DNA of 32,136 nucleotides from Fidelibacterota bacterium (GCA_016844945.1 JAERTJ010000072.1:1-32136), one strand, 5' to 3'; shown: positions 1-8,813, numbered from the stretch's first letter. Program-made: numbers and translations. The notes: a model not told the origin generated them from the letters alone.

Positions 1-100
1 ACGTATTTTTACCCCTCAGGCTTCTCAGAAGCTTGTTCCAGCATTTTCATACACATACTCACCAAAAACTGTTTTTGCCGTCTAAAACCACCCTAAAGCA

Positions 101-160
101 AGAAACCCACCGAAAGGGCGGGTTTCTCAACGATCTGAGCCCCTTTCGGGGCTCTTTTTT
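101..160 (+). terminator. Tandem terminator hairpins
   Basis: Two hairpins stand in a row. The first pairs AGAAACCC (101-108) with GGGTTTCT (120-127). The second pairs GAGCCCC (137-143) with GGGGCTC (148-154) and is followed by six T (155-160). The second is a strong intrinsic terminator for plus-strand transcription entering from outside the left edge. Read on the minus strand, the first hairpin is followed by TTGCTTT and could end the secreted-protein gene that stops at 176. No gene is visible in bases 1-100. Confidence 0.8.
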
Positions 161-175
161 GTTAAGGGTGAAGAG

Positions 176-1942
176 TTATTTCATAAGAGAGAATCGTTTA
201 ATTGCCTGATTCCCGTTGGCGTTCAGGACATAAATATATGTACCTGAACTTAATGCAGATCCATCAAACTCAATCTGATATGATCCAGCGGTTTGGTAGT
301 CATTCACAAGGTTTGCGACAATTGCGCCACGAACGTTGTACACAACAAGACTTACTACGCTAGCTTCAGGTAAGGAATATCCAATTATGGTTGAAGGATT
401 GAAGGGGTTTGGATAGTTCTGATCAAGAGCCAGAGCAGAAGGTAGCAGTGCTTCTCCACCCTCTACAAGTGATCTTGAGAGACTGTTGCCATTGATCCCA
501 TCACAACCTGCTATTGGAATACCGGATGCAGTCAAACCAGTCATGCAAAGCGCAGTTGTACTATTTGATACGCCTGTTGCCTGAGTTCTGAAATGAAGCA
601 TAAGGTCATCGTCACCATCACCATCAACATCTTCGATGTGACCGTTATGAGCAGTGCTCGCTCCATCTGGACCAAAGCTGAGTGAACTTACATCAATACC
701 AGTGGCATCGAAGTTTGCATCACTGAGGATAGCTACAGGAATGACGCCCTTGCTTCTATGGTTGACACTATTGTTGCTGTTACCAGGCTTAATATCAACG
801 ACCACTGGAAATGGTTCCACGGTTACAGTTTGAGTAGCTGAGCTGCTATTGCCGGCTTCATCTACAGCAGTGTAGGTCACTTCAGTGTCACCCAATGGGA
901 ACAATGCAGGAGCATCATTAGAAACTGCTGGAGCTGGATCACAGGCATCCAGAGCAATTGCTTCTCCGATGAGACCGGAAAATCCGCCTGCCGTATTGGC
1001 ATTGACTGTAATATCTGCGGGAGCATCTAATTCAGGGGCTTCAGTATCCAGAACAACAGTTACGGTTAAATCATCTGAAGCTACTCCACCGTTCCCATCA
1101 TCCACTGTTAGTGTGATTGTATGTGTTCCACCACCCAGTGATATGGAAGGATTGACGCCTGATGCAGTACCAAATGCACCTGACCATGAATAGCTTAAAG
1201 CGTCACCATCTGGATCAGATGAACCTGAACCATCAAGGGAAACTGATTGACTTCCAACGACACAATCAAAGGATTGATCGACGCCAGCATTGGCAACAGG
1301 TGGTTGATTGTCTTCATAACAGACAGTCATATATCTTGAATAGTAATAGCTATAGGCACCATAGCTACTCTGGGCAACAACATAGGCTATTGAAGTGCCA
1401 GCGGGAGCATTGACGGTTGCCGCATACCAGTAACCATAGCTCGAGGATTGGGTAAGGTAGTTACCATCAGCATCGTATGCGATGAGTACACCACCGTAGT
1501 AGAAATCCATGGTGACACTAGAAGCACCCTGAGCAAACGTGAAAGTAGTTGGCTGCCAGTTGTATGCGTAATAGTAGTAGGAATATATATATGGAGAAAT
1601 AGACAGATCACCTACCTGATAAATGTAGTTCCAATAGTATGCAAAACTGTAATAATTACATACAGTGGAAAGCACTGAGCTTCCTTCTGATCCATTTAGG
1701 GTTGCTTCTTCAGGTGATTTTGACCCATCGGGTGAATCCGGAAGTTGTACTTCTTCAAAATTTGTGGGGGCTTCAGCGAGAGGGAGTTTCGTATAATCAC
1801 TGATATGATCAAATATCAGGACCTCTCCTGTTGGTTCACGGTCTATTTCAAATCCTGGTGGTGGGGCATCAGCACCCATAACAAAACTGATACTAAAGAT
1901 TGAAAATAGAGCGATAGAGAGAAAACTTTTAACAATTTTCAT
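176..1942 (-). CDS. Secreted PKD/HYR protein with type IX sorting domain
   Basis: A 588-residue exported protein. The ATG at 1942 follows an AAAGGA site and begins a signal peptide of about 24 residues; a longer TTG start at 1960 is less likely. After an acidic linker comes an extremely tyrosine-rich module (residues about 94-211) bounded by cysteines. Then follow a PKD domain (about 214-297), a HYR-like domain (about 300-376), and a module beginning VDIKPGN (about 382-482) that contains a DVDGDGDDD calcium-type acidic loop. The last 80 or so residues hold YPNPFNP (510-516) and a beta-rich C-terminal domain ending in a basic tail. This is the sorting signal of the type IX (Por) secretion system, which carries proteins across the outer membrane and often anchors them at the surface. 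Domain calls are secure; the function, perhaps adhesion or matrix, is inference. Confidence 0.9.
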   Translation of the reverse strand: MKIVKSFLSIALFSIFSISFVMGADAPPPGFEIDREPTGEVLIFDHISDYTKLPLAEAPTNFEEVQLPDSPDGSKSPEEATLNGSEGSSVLSTVCNYYSFAYYWNYIYQVGDLSISPYIYSYYYYAYNWQPTTFTFAQGASSVTMDFYYGGVLIAYDADGNYLTQSSSYGYWYAATVNAPAGTSIAYVVAQSSYGAYSYYYSRYMTVCYEDNQPPVANAGVDQSFDCVVGSQSVSLDGSGSSDPDGDALSYSWSGAFGTASGVNPSISLGGGTHTITLTVDDGNGGVASDDLTVTVVLDTEAPELDAPADITVNANTAGGFSGLIGEAIALDACDPAPAVSNDAPALFPLGDTEVTYTAVDEAGNSSSATQTVTVEPFPVVVDIKPGNSNNSVNHRSKGVIPVAILSDANFDATGIDVSSLSFGPDGASTAHNGHIEDVDGDGDDDLMLHFRTQATGVSNSTTALCMTGLTASGIPIAGCDGINGNSLSRSLVEGGEALLPSALALDQNYPNPFNPSTIIGYSLPEASVVSLVVYNVRGAIVANLVNDYQTAGSYQIEFDGSALSSGTYIYVLNANGNQAIKRFSLMK

Positions 1943-2121
1943 CCTAATAAATCCTTTCAAGATGGAGTCGCTGAGGTAAAAATGATAAGTTCAGTTGTAC
2001 TTTTTAATTCAATTTGACTCAGTAACTCTGGTTAAAACCATAACTCCACGTTATGATCGTTGTGTGTTGATTGGTGGGAAGCTAGGGCAAAAAGTGGGTG
2101 ATCCTATATTGGTGACTAATA

Positions 2122-2205
2122 TTGTCGCAAATAAGACCCTCGTTGACGCATATGTGTCCCCTGGTGTCGCATATGTGACCCTAATTGTCGCATATGTATA
2201 CCTGG
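2122..2205. repeat. 21-bp dyad repeat array 1 (4 units)
   Basis: Four head-to-tail units begin at 2122, 2143, 2164 and 2185, with an exact 21-bp period. The approximate consensus is TTGTCGCATATGTGACCCT. The core is a near palindrome: GTCGCATATGTGAC at 2166-2179 and GACGCATATGTGTC at 2145-2158. The second base differs between these two units, and its partner base differs to match, so the dyad is preserved. The array lies about 180-265 bp upstream of the secreted-protein start. The rest of 1943-2300 shows nothing I recognise. Confidence 0.8.
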
Positions 2206-2300
2206 CTTTGGCAAGTAATGAAAGGAAGCGACGAAATTCAGAGGGTTTGGGTAGTCAAAAAGTGACCCATTCCCGCGAATGGTATTTCCTGCATAAAAGT

Positions 2301-2326
2301 AAAAGAGCCCCATATGGGGCTCTTTT
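2301..2326 (-). terminator. Bidirectional palindromic terminator downstream of htpG
   Basis: A perfect 26-bp palindrome with the stem AAAAGAGCCCC and its complement around ATAT. It can form a GC-rich hairpin followed by T residues on either strand; the minus-strand reading continues with further T-rich sequence. It lies about 185 bp past the htpG stop and probably ends that transcript, which would put repeat array 2 inside the htpG 3' UTR. The GAGCCCC stem is the same as in the terminator at 137-154. Confidence 0.75.
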
Positions 2327-2450
2327 GGTGAGGATCTGATGAATTACTCCATCAGAGAGAAGCTTTTATTAAATTACTATATATAGTTTCTGTTTTGCAT
2401 TGGCTCAAATTTAGACAATAGTAATCAATAACCTATATAGGCGATGAATA

Positions 2451-2492
2451 TTGTCGCATCTGCCACCCATTATGTCGCATTTGTAGACCGTT
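2451..2492. repeat. 21-bp dyad repeat array 2 (2 units)
   Basis: Two further units of the 21-bp repeat start at 2451 and 2472, again exactly 21 bp apart, and both contain GTCGCAT. They lie 20 bp downstream of the htpG stop codon. The 27 bp leading into this array (2432-2458) match the 27 bp leading into array 1 (2103-2129) at 23 positions. Confidence 0.75.
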
Positions 2493-2511
2493 TGGGTTTG
2501 AAAATGCAATT

Positions 2512-4395
2512 TTAAAGAGATTTAGTAAGAACCTCATTAAGACGCTTTACAAAATCAGCAGGATTCTCAAGCTTCATTCCTTCAAGTAACAGGGCTTGTT
2601 CATAAAGCAACTCAGTCGCGTTATCAAAATCCTTTGACTTGCGCATCCCCTTCATCTTTTTCAGGATAGGATGCCCCAGGTTGATTTCCAGGATCGGCTT
2701 GGCTTCAGGCATTCCCATTTGTCCCATGGCGCGCATCATCTCCTGCATCTGGAAGGTAGGGTCATCAGCGTCGGCAACCAGAACGGATGGTGAATCTGTA
2801 AGGCGAGAAGAAACTTTTACATCCTTCACTTTATCTCCGAGTACCTTTTTAATCTTTTTGATAAACGGTGCAGATTCTTTTGTATCCGTGTCCTCTTCTT
2901 TATCACCTTCCTTCTTAAGTTCATCACCAGCATTGCTGCGGTTCACGGATTTAAAATCGTGATCGCCATACTTGGCTGCTCCAGGAATAATGATTTCATC
3001 AATCTCATCATCGGCAATAAGCACTTCAATGTCCTTCTGCATGTACATTTCAATGAGAGGGGAGCGACGTAGGGTTGCTTCATTATCACCCGTGATATAA
3101 TAAATACCCTTTTGATCCTCTTGCATTCGGCTGACATAGTCTTCCAGGGTTGTATATCCATCAACCTTGGTAGACTTGAAGCGGACCAACTTCTCCAGTA
3201 ACTCACGGTTATCTTTATCCTGGTAGTAACCTTCCTTGATGGGTCGACCAAATTCTTCATAGAACTTGATATATTCTTTGTCCTTCTTCGCCAATGTCTG
3301 GAAAGACTTCAATAGTTTCTTAACAGAGGCTTTGCGGATGTTGTCAAGCACACGATTCTGCTGAAGAATCTCACGACTTACATTGAGTGGTAAATCTTCT
3401 GAGTCAATGATCCCCTTGACAAATCGAAGATATGTGGGTAGAAGTTCTTTTTCATCATCAGTGATAAAAACGCGTTTTACATAGAGTTTTACACCAGGTT
3501 TATAATCTGCATAGAACAGATCCTGAGGTGCCTTTTCTGGTACAAAAAACAATGTTGTATAGTCCAATGCACCTTCTGCCTGGGTGTGCACATACAAAGA
3601 TGGATCAGTGAAATCATTACTGAAGGTTTTATAAAACTCATTATAGTCTTTTTTCTTCAGTTCAGATTTAGGTTTCTTCCAGAAAGCAGTGGCATCATTG
3701 ACCTGTTCTGTCTTGAGCTCTTTGATCTCTTTCTTGTCTTCACCTTCACCTGTGAACTCACTCTCTTCATAACTGAGGTAGACCGGAAAGGCAATATGGT
3801 TTGAATACTTTTTCAGAATTTCAGTGATAGACCAGCGGTTGGCGAACTCTTTTCCCTCATCGTTGAGGTATAGTGTGATCTCCGTACCAGCTTCTTTTTT
3901 GGCTGTGGGTTCAATTTCGAAGCCACTCTTACCATCACTTACCCAACGGTAGGCGTCTTCTTCACCGGCTTTGCGAGTGATCACTTCGACCTGGTCTGCC
4001 ACCATGAAACAACTATAAAAACCTACACCGAATTGTCCAATAAGGTTGGAGTCTTTTTTGGAGTCTCCTGTAAGTTTACCCAGGAAGTTCTTTGTTCCTG
4101 AGCGAGCAATCGTTCCGAGGTGTTCAATTAAATCTTCTTCGTTCATTCCAATACCAGAATCCTTGATGGTAATAGAACGACCATCTTCAGAATCACTAAA
4201 AGAAATTTCAACCTTGGGGTCAAAAGAAATCTTTTTGAATTCGTCTTCAGTGAGGGTCAGGTATTTGAGCTTGTCCAGAGCATCTGAGGCGTTGGAAACC
4301 AACTCCCGCAGGAAAATCTCTTTATGTGAATAAAGTGAATGAATAATGAGGTGTAGTAGCTCATTTACTTCTGTTTGAAAAACATGTTTTGTCAT
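2512..4395 (-). CDS. htpG: Chaperone HtpG (Hsp90)
   Basis: A 627-residue cytosolic, ATP-dependent Hsp90 chaperone, close to the usual bacterial length of about 625. The N-terminal GHKL ATPase domain shows the ELVSNASDALDKL helix, the DSGIGM ATP-lid motif near residue 80, and GQFGVGFYS near residue 120. The middle domain carries LPLNVSREILQQ. The C-terminal dimerisation domain ends in KSL. An acidic and lysine-rich insert of about 25 residues (near 490-515) precedes the C-terminal domain. The gene stands alone, with about 230 bp of noncoding DNA upstream and its own likely terminator at 2301-2326. The start at 4395 matches the family's N terminus (MTKHVFQTEVNELL). Confidence 0.98.
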   Translation of the reverse strand: MTKHVFQTEVNELLHLIIHSLYSHKEIFLRELVSNASDALDKLKYLTLTEDEFKKISFDPKVEISFSDSEDGRSITIKDSGIGMNEEDLIEHLGTIARSGTKNFLGKLTGDSKKDSNLIGQFGVGFYSCFMVADQVEVITRKAGEEDAYRWVSDGKSGFEIEPTAKKEAGTEITLYLNDEGKEFANRWSITEILKKYSNHIAFPVYLSYEESEFTGEGEDKKEIKELKTEQVNDATAFWKKPKSELKKKDYNEFYKTFSNDFTDPSLYVHTQAEGALDYTTLFFVPEKAPQDLFYADYKPGVKLYVKRVFITDDEKELLPTYLRFVKGIIDSEDLPLNVSREILQQNRVLDNIRKASVKKLLKSFQTLAKKDKEYIKFYEEFGRPIKEGYYQDKDNRELLEKLVRFKSTKVDGYTTLEDYVSRMQEDQKGIYYITGDNEATLRRSPLIEMYMQKDIEVLIADDEIDEIIIPGAAKYGDHDFKSVNRSNAGDELKKEGDKEEDTDTKESAPFIKKIKKVLGDKVKDVKVSSRLTDSPSVLVADADDPTFQMQEMMRAMGQMGMPEAKPILEINLGHPILKKMKGMRKSKDFDNATELLYEQALLLEGMKLENPADFVKRLNEVLTKSL

Positions 4396-4626
4396 TTTCT
4401 AGCTATCTCCTAAATCGTTTGAATCGATCATATATAATATTACTGAAACTTTTTGTTCCCCGTACTATTCTATTTACCCTCAACACTAGTCAGATGTTTC
4501 ATCCGGGGGAACAGTTACAAAATATTAGCCCTAATTCAGTATAAAAAGCGGGGCAAATATAATCGTCACTTGAGGGGCTTCAAGAGACAAAACATAGCGC
4601 ACAAATAATTCATTTGGATCAAGCCA
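4396..4626 (-). promoter_or_regulatory. htpG upstream region with inverted repeat
   Basis: Noncoding DNA between htpG and the ZIP gene, expected to hold the htpG promoter. TGTTCCCC (4454-4461) and GGGGAACA (4506-4513) form 8-bp inverted arms 44 bp apart. An AT-rich TATATATGATC-like stretch lies near 4430 on the minus strand. I see no CIRCE element and no convincing sigma-32 promoter, so the mode of heat control is open. Confidence 0.35.
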
Positions 4627-5436
4627 TTACCCCAGTGCTACATCGAGTACCATCATGATGGTAAAACCTAACATTGCTCCTATAGTTGGACGATCCGTGT
4701 TACCTGCCCGCTGGGATTCAGGGATTAGTTCTTCAACCACGACAAAGATCATAGCCCCTGCTGCAAATGCCAGAGCGAAAGGGAGAATCGCAGTTGAAGT
4801 CATGACAATAACAGCTCCAAATACTGCTGCGATGGGCTCTACCATCCCAGACAACTGCCCATACCAAAAACTCTTTCCTTTTGAGATACCCTCTCTCCGA
4901 AGTGGCATGGAAATAGCCAGTCCTTCCGGGAAATTCTGAATCCCAATTCCAATAGCCAGAGCAATAGCCCCCTGGAGATTTGCACCAGGCAAGTCAGCTG
5001 AAATGGCACCAAATGCGACACCCACAGCCAGACCTTCAGGTATGTTATGGAGGGTAATTGCTAAAACGAGAAGCGTTGTTCGTCGCCAGGAGGTAGAGAT
5101 TCCTTCAGCTTCAGTATCCTTTGCACCGAGATGAAGATGGGGGAGTAGTTTGTCGATTCCCCAGAGCACACCACCGCCGGATAAAAATCCCAGGGCTACA
5201 GGGATGTAGGGTGGAAGTGATCTGCCTTCAGCCATTTCCAATGCAGGTGCCAGGAGTGACCAGAAGCTGGCAGCAATCATCACACCTGCTGCAAAACCCA
5301 GCATCCCATCCATGTTTGAGAATGAATCCTTTCGGTGAAAGAAGACACCGGCAGCACCCAGGGAAGTTAGCCCCCAGGTGAATAAACCTGCGAGTAGAGC
5401 CAGAAATACAGGGTGAAACGTGGCTAAATATTCCAT
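4627..5436 (-). CDS. ZIP-family divalent metal transporter
   Basis: A 269-residue inner-membrane protein with about eight hydrophobic helices, the size of bacterial ZIP (ZupT/GufA-type) carriers that import Zn2+, Fe2+ or other divalent metals. The two metal-site signatures are clear: HNIPEG at residues 130-135 in helix 4, and the related QNFPEG at 167-172 in helix 5, where the first histidine is replaced by glutamine. A short His-containing loop (PHLHLG, about 99-104) precedes helix 4. GGAGGAA lies just before the ATG. It is the last gene of the minus-strand operon, 33 bp after the SDR gene. Substrate metal is not determined; link to the upstream oxidoreductases is unknown. Confidence 0.93.
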   Translation of the reverse strand: MEYLATFHPVFLALLAGLFTWGLTSLGAAGVFFHRKDSFSNMDGMLGFAAGVMIAASFWSLLAPALEMAEGRSLPPYIPVALGFLSGGGVLWGIDKLLPHLHLGAKDTEAEGISTSWRRTTLLVLAITLHNIPEGLAVGVAFGAISADLPGANLQGAIALAIGIGIQNFPEGLAISMPLRREGISKGKSFWYGQLSGMVEPIAAVFGAVIVMTSTAILPFALAFAAGAMIFVVVEELIPESQRAGNTDRPTIGAMLGFTIMMVLDVALG

Positions 5437-5469
5437 TATATGGTTCCTCCAGAGAAAGAACCTTATTAA

Positions 5470-6372
5470 TTAAATATTGAAAGAAATGCCAGTCAAATCC
5501 TCAGATACATTCCAGAGCTTTGCAGCAATATCGGCATCTTGAGATAATTTGTTTGGCTGAACCTTTTTGGGAAAACCTCTTTGTTGAGCAAATCCTGATG
5601 GACCATAAAAATCACCCTGGTTTGCATCTGAATCGATGGCTGCCATCAGGGTTGGCAGGGATCCCATGAATGCAGATTGCGCCACTAAAAAATTAAGTAT
5701 CTTCAGACCGATACCTTTCTGCAATTCCGTAGCAGCATAACCGGGATGGGCTGCCGTTGTTAAGACCTTAACACCAGCATTTTTCAATCTCCGACCTAAC
5801 TCGTTGGTAAAATAGAGATTGGCAATCTTGCTATCGCCATACGCTTTCCAGGCTACATATTTGCGAGTTTTCCAGGTCAGGTCATCAAAATTCAGGTTTC
5901 CCATATTATGGGCGGTACTGCTCACATTTACAATGCGACTGCTCCCAGAACTTTTCAATAGCTCAAAGAGTTGGGCCGTCAGGGCAAAGTGACCGAGATG
6001 GTTCGTGCCCATCTGTGACTCAAAGCCATCAATGGTTTTACCATAAGGGGGTATCATAATGCCAGCATTGTTAATGAGGACATCTAACTTCTGGTGTTGC
6101 TGTAGAAAATTTTCACTAAATGATTTTACAGAGTTCAGGTCGGCTAAATCAAGTTCTTGTACGGCTACTTTTGCCTGTGGGATAACCTTAAGAATTTCTT
6201 CCTTTGCAGCTTTACCTTTTTGCAGGTTTCTTACTGCCAGGATGACTTCAGCCTGTTTTTTGGCAAGCACTTTGGCTGCCTCATACCCTATTCCACTGTT
6301 TGATCCGGTTATTAGAATGACCCGACCATTTTGATCCGGAATGTTATCAGTGTTCCATTGCTGTGTGGACAT
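5470..6372 (-). CDS. SDR oxidoreductase, retinol-dehydrogenase-like
   Basis: A 300-residue classical-type short-chain dehydrogenase with the extended length seen in retinol dehydrogenase/WWOX-like bacterial SDRs. The cofactor motif TGSNSGIG is at 22-29, NNAG at 101-104, the catalytic Ser at 151/152 in NVSS, and Tyr178 and Lys182 in YGDSK. A basic residue after the second beta strand (AVRN, about 46-49) favours NADP(H). A GAGGGGAAG site lies just upstream of the ATG. It starts 2 bp after the previous gene's stop, so it is almost surely co-transcribed with it. Substrate unknown. Confidence 0.92.
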   Translation of the reverse strand: MSTQQWNTDNIPDQNGRVILITGSNSGIGYEAAKVLAKKQAEVILAVRNLQKGKAAKEEILKVIPQAKVAVQELDLADLNSVKSFSENFLQQHQKLDVLINNAGIMIPPYGKTIDGFESQMGTNHLGHFALTAQLFELLKSSGSSRIVNVSSTAHNMGNLNFDDLTWKTRKYVAWKAYGDSKIANLYFTNELGRRLKNAGVKVLTTAAHPGYAATELQKGIGLKILNFLVAQSAFMGSLPTLMAAIDSDANQGDFYGPSGFAQQRGFPKKVQPNKLSQDADIAAKLWNVSEDLTGISFNI

Positions 6373-6374
6373 AC

Positions 6375-7049
6375 TTACTTCCCCTCTACTTGTTTCGCAA
6401 TTGCGACGATATCTTTTACTTCAACGTGTTGTTTCGGAAACCCTTTCTGAGCAACAAAAATCATTGCCTGAGCCAGTGCTTTGAGTGTGTGTACCGAACC
6501 AGGAAATAACACCCTCAACAGTGGCATGAGGGGCATGGATATCTTATAGATACCCTTCATGTTCTTGGCTCCTCGCGCAGCTATCATTCCACCTGGTCTA
6601 AACATGAAAGCCTGTTTGAAGGGGAGTCTAAGAAGTGCATTCTCTGTGCGACCTTTTACCCGCATCCACATGCTGCGACTCTTTTCCGATGAGTTTGTCC
6701 CCAGTCCTGATACATAGCAAAGTGTCATATCCGGATTTATCTCGGAGAGTGGTTCTGCCAGCGCCAGAGTCATATCATAAGTAATTTTGGTATAGAGGGC
6801 CTCACTGGCTCGGAAGGATGTAATTCCCATGCAGAGAAAAGCCGCATTATAGCCCTCAAGTTCATTTTGAATGGAGGAGAAATCTGAAAAGTCCTCATGG
6901 ATGATTTCTTTTAATTTTGAGTGATTGACACCACAGGTTTTTCGACCGATGACCAGGACTGAATCTACATCGGGGTGTTCCAGGCATTCATTCAGAACAC
7001 CCTCTCCTACCATACCGGAGGCTCCTGTTATAATTGCTCTAATACTCAT
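6375..7049 (-). CDS. NAD(P)-binding Rossmann protein (atypical SDR)
   Basis: A 224-residue protein of the NAD(P)H-binding/epimerase-like atypical SDR group. The nucleotide motif is GASGMVGEG at residues 9-17. The central part has YVSGLGTN and a later KGRTENAL segment where these proteins place the Lys region, but no classical YxxxK. The ATG at 7049 is preceded by GAAGAGGGG and lies 2 bp after the stop of the metallo-hydrolase gene. An in-frame upstream start at 7094 would overlap that gene by 43 bp and is rejected. Family relatives are often annotated as nucleoside-diphosphate-sugar epimerases without proof. Reaction unknown. Confidence 0.88.
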   Translation of the reverse strand: MSIRAIITGASGMVGEGVLNECLEHPDVDSVLVIGRKTCGVNHSKLKEIIHEDFSDFSSIQNELEGYNAAFLCMGITSFRASEALYTKITYDMTLALAEPLSEINPDMTLCYVSGLGTNSSEKSRSMWMRVKGRTENALLRLPFKQAFMFRPGGMIAARGAKNMKGIYKISMPLMPLLRVLFPGSVHTLKALAQAMIFVAQKGFPKQHVEVKDIVAIAKQVEGK

Positions 7050-7051
7050 AT

Positions 7052-8197
7052 CTACCCCTCTTCTTGTTTTGATTGGACATAGGGTTTCCACCAATGCTCA
7101 GTCTGCATTCTACCTGGATATTCAACGACTTGACCAAAGATCGGGGTCAATAACCTGACACCATTTTTCTGGGCGGCGCGGGTAACACGTTCCATGGGAT
7201 CAAACCAGTCATGTAGTGCAAGATTGAAGGTCCCCCAGTGGATCGGCCAAACATAGTGAGCTTTCAAGTCAAGAGATGCTTGAACGGTTTCTTCAGGAAA
7301 CATATGTACATCAGCCCACTCAAGGTTGTAGGCACCGCACTCCATAAAGGCAATGTCAAATGGTCCCAACTTCTCACCAATTGCTTTGAAACCATCAAAG
7401 TACCCGGAATCACCGCTGAAATAGATGTTGTGATCCAAGGTGGCAATGGCATAAGAGGTCCACAGGCTCTTGTCACGATCGGTAATACCGCGACCAGAGA
7501 AGTGTTGGCTGGGTGTTGAGGTGATGGTGAGGTTTTCATCATATTCAAATGAATCCCACCAATCAAGCTCAGCAATCTTTTCACGAGGGACACCCCACTT
7601 CTCCAATTGAGCACCAACACCAAGGGGTACAATAAAGCGAGTGACTTCCTCATGAATGGTTTTGATGGAGTATTTATTGAGGTGATCATAGTGGTTATGC
7701 GAGATGACAACGACATCAATGTCTTTCAATTGGGTTGGATCGATAGGTATGTCTTTATTGAATCGACGTGGACCTACCGGGCTGATTTTAGCCTCATAAA
7801 CCGGATCAGTTAGTATACGATACCCATCCATATGAATCAGGAGAGAAGAGTGTCCAACGTTGGTGACCTTAAGGTAGGAGCTGTCCGTAGACTCAAGCAT
7901 ATCCAGATCAATCTGTTGCTGGGGTAATATCTCTTTCGGGGTCCGTATTTCTTTACCAAAGATATATTTTTTAAACATTCCAAATGATGGACTCATAGCT
8001 GGGGGGTTTGGATTGACGAACTTTCCATTTTTAAACTGCGGGGAAGACTTGATCTTGTTCAAAGGAGCATCTCCTGCTTTATATTGAGCTGCCGATAAGA
8101 CATTATTGAGGGTGAAAAAGAATCCGAAAAGGATTAACACAACAGCGATTGCGATCTTTCCCGGTCTTGAATTTATATATTTTAAACGAACATTCAT
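7052..8197 (-). CDS. NAPE-PLD/UlaG-like metallo-beta-lactamase-fold hydrolase
   Basis: A 381-residue metal-dependent hydrolase of the COG2220 group, which includes N-acyl-phosphatidylethanolamine phospholipase D and UlaG-like enzymes. A hydrophobic segment at about 14-34 probably anchors it in the inner membrane with the enzyme outside. Metal ligands are visible: HNHYDH at 167-172, the His in QHFSGRG (His232), Asp263 in SGDSGY, and His320 in HWGTF. The sequence ADVHMFPEETVQA is also typical of the NAPE-PLD-like branch. An AAGGA site precedes the ATG. It follows the TetR gene by 22 bp, so it is probably the first structural gene under that regulator. A phospholipid-type substrate is plausible from the family but is not shown. 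Confidence 0.92.
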   Translation of the reverse strand: MNVRLKYINSRPGKIAIAVVLILFGFFFTLNNVLSAAQYKAGDAPLNKIKSSPQFKNGKFVNPNPPAMSPSFGMFKKYIFGKEIRTPKEILPQQQIDLDMLESTDSSYLKVTNVGHSSLLIHMDGYRILTDPVYEAKISPVGPRRFNKDIPIDPTQLKDIDVVVISHNHYDHLNKYSIKTIHEEVTRFIVPLGVGAQLEKWGVPREKIAELDWWDSFEYDENLTITSTPSQHFSGRGITDRDKSLWTSYAIATLDHNIYFSGDSGYFDGFKAIGEKLGPFDIAFMECGAYNLEWADVHMFPEETVQASLDLKAHYVWPIHWGTFNLALHDWFDPMERVTRAAQKNGVRLLTPIFGQVVEYPGRMQTEHWWKPYVQSKQEEG

Positions 8198-8219
8198 TTA
8201 GTTATCCTTGTAAATTTTT

Positions 8220-8813
8220 TTATAGTTTGATGGCATCCCAGGCCATGTTCATTGATATCTCAATGTTTTCTGGCGTTACTATGAAATCGGGGTTTATATG
8301 GGGGTTAACCAGAGCATATATGGGTGCATAAAGATGTGCAAATAAGATTTCCATTGGCACATCCTTGATGATCTTCTGTGTGATCCCATAATGTAACAAT
8401 TCGAGTAAGGGTTGAAATACAGCCTCAAGTTTGTCCCTGTCAACCAGGTCTTGATAGGGTGAATTAGCGAACTGTTCTGTAAAGGTGAAAAGCTGTGGAT
8501 GTTCCGCTATATGGCGAAAGAGACTCATTCCTACTGCCATCAGTGTATCACGTACAGGAAGTGACGGGTCGAATTCTTGCATAACAGAGGCACCTAAAGT
8601 GGTCTTAATCTGTATGTAAGTAGAAACCAGCAAGTCTTCCTTGTTTTTATAATAGATATATAAGGTAGCAGGAGATACCCCAGCCCGTTTTGCAATCTTG
8701 GAAACAGAACAGGAGGCGAAACCGATTTCATTTACCAGTTCAATAGTAGCATCGATAATCGCTTGTTGCTTTATTTCATCCTTTACTCTCACGGCTCTAT
8801 AATAAACGATCAT
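8220..8813 (-). CDS. TetR-family transcriptional regulator
   Basis: A DNA-binding repressor-type protein of up to 197 residues. The N-terminal helix-turn-helix is standard for the family: KIAKRAGVSPATLYIYYKNK at about residues 39-58. The C-terminal ligand domain is of the short kind. The ATG at 8813 sits inside an 18-bp palindrome, so the true start may be the GTG at 8792, seven codons in. Neither start has a strong Shine-Dalgarno site. It is the first gene of the operon running to the ZIP transporter and probably represses it. The inducer is unknown. Confidence 0.93.
   Translation of the reverse strand: MIVYYRAVRVKDEIKQQAIIDATIELVNEIGFASCSVSKIAKRAGVSPATLYIYYKNKEDLLVSTYIQIKTTLGASVMQEFDPSLPVRDTLMAVGMSLFRHIAEHPQLFTFTEQFANSPYQDLVDRDKLEAVFQPLLELLHYGITQKIIKDVPMEILFAHLYAPIYALVNPHINPDFIVTPENIEISMNMAWDAIKL

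Noticed and set aside
2116..2313. A 65-codon minus-strand frame with heptad repeats (HMRQxGS-like)
   Set aside because: It is the translation of the 21-bp repeat array: a period divisible by three automatically gives a seven-residue repeat. It has no convincing ribosome site and no other family signal.
2122..2492. CRISPR array
   Set aside because: Units are 21 bp, degenerate and directly adjacent, with no spacers, and no cas genes are present.
4454..4513. CIRCE-like heat-shock element upstream of htpG
   Set aside because: The inverted arms are TGTTCCCC/GGGGAACA 44 bp apart; neither sequence nor spacing fits CIRCE (TTAGCACTC-N9-GAGTGCTAA).
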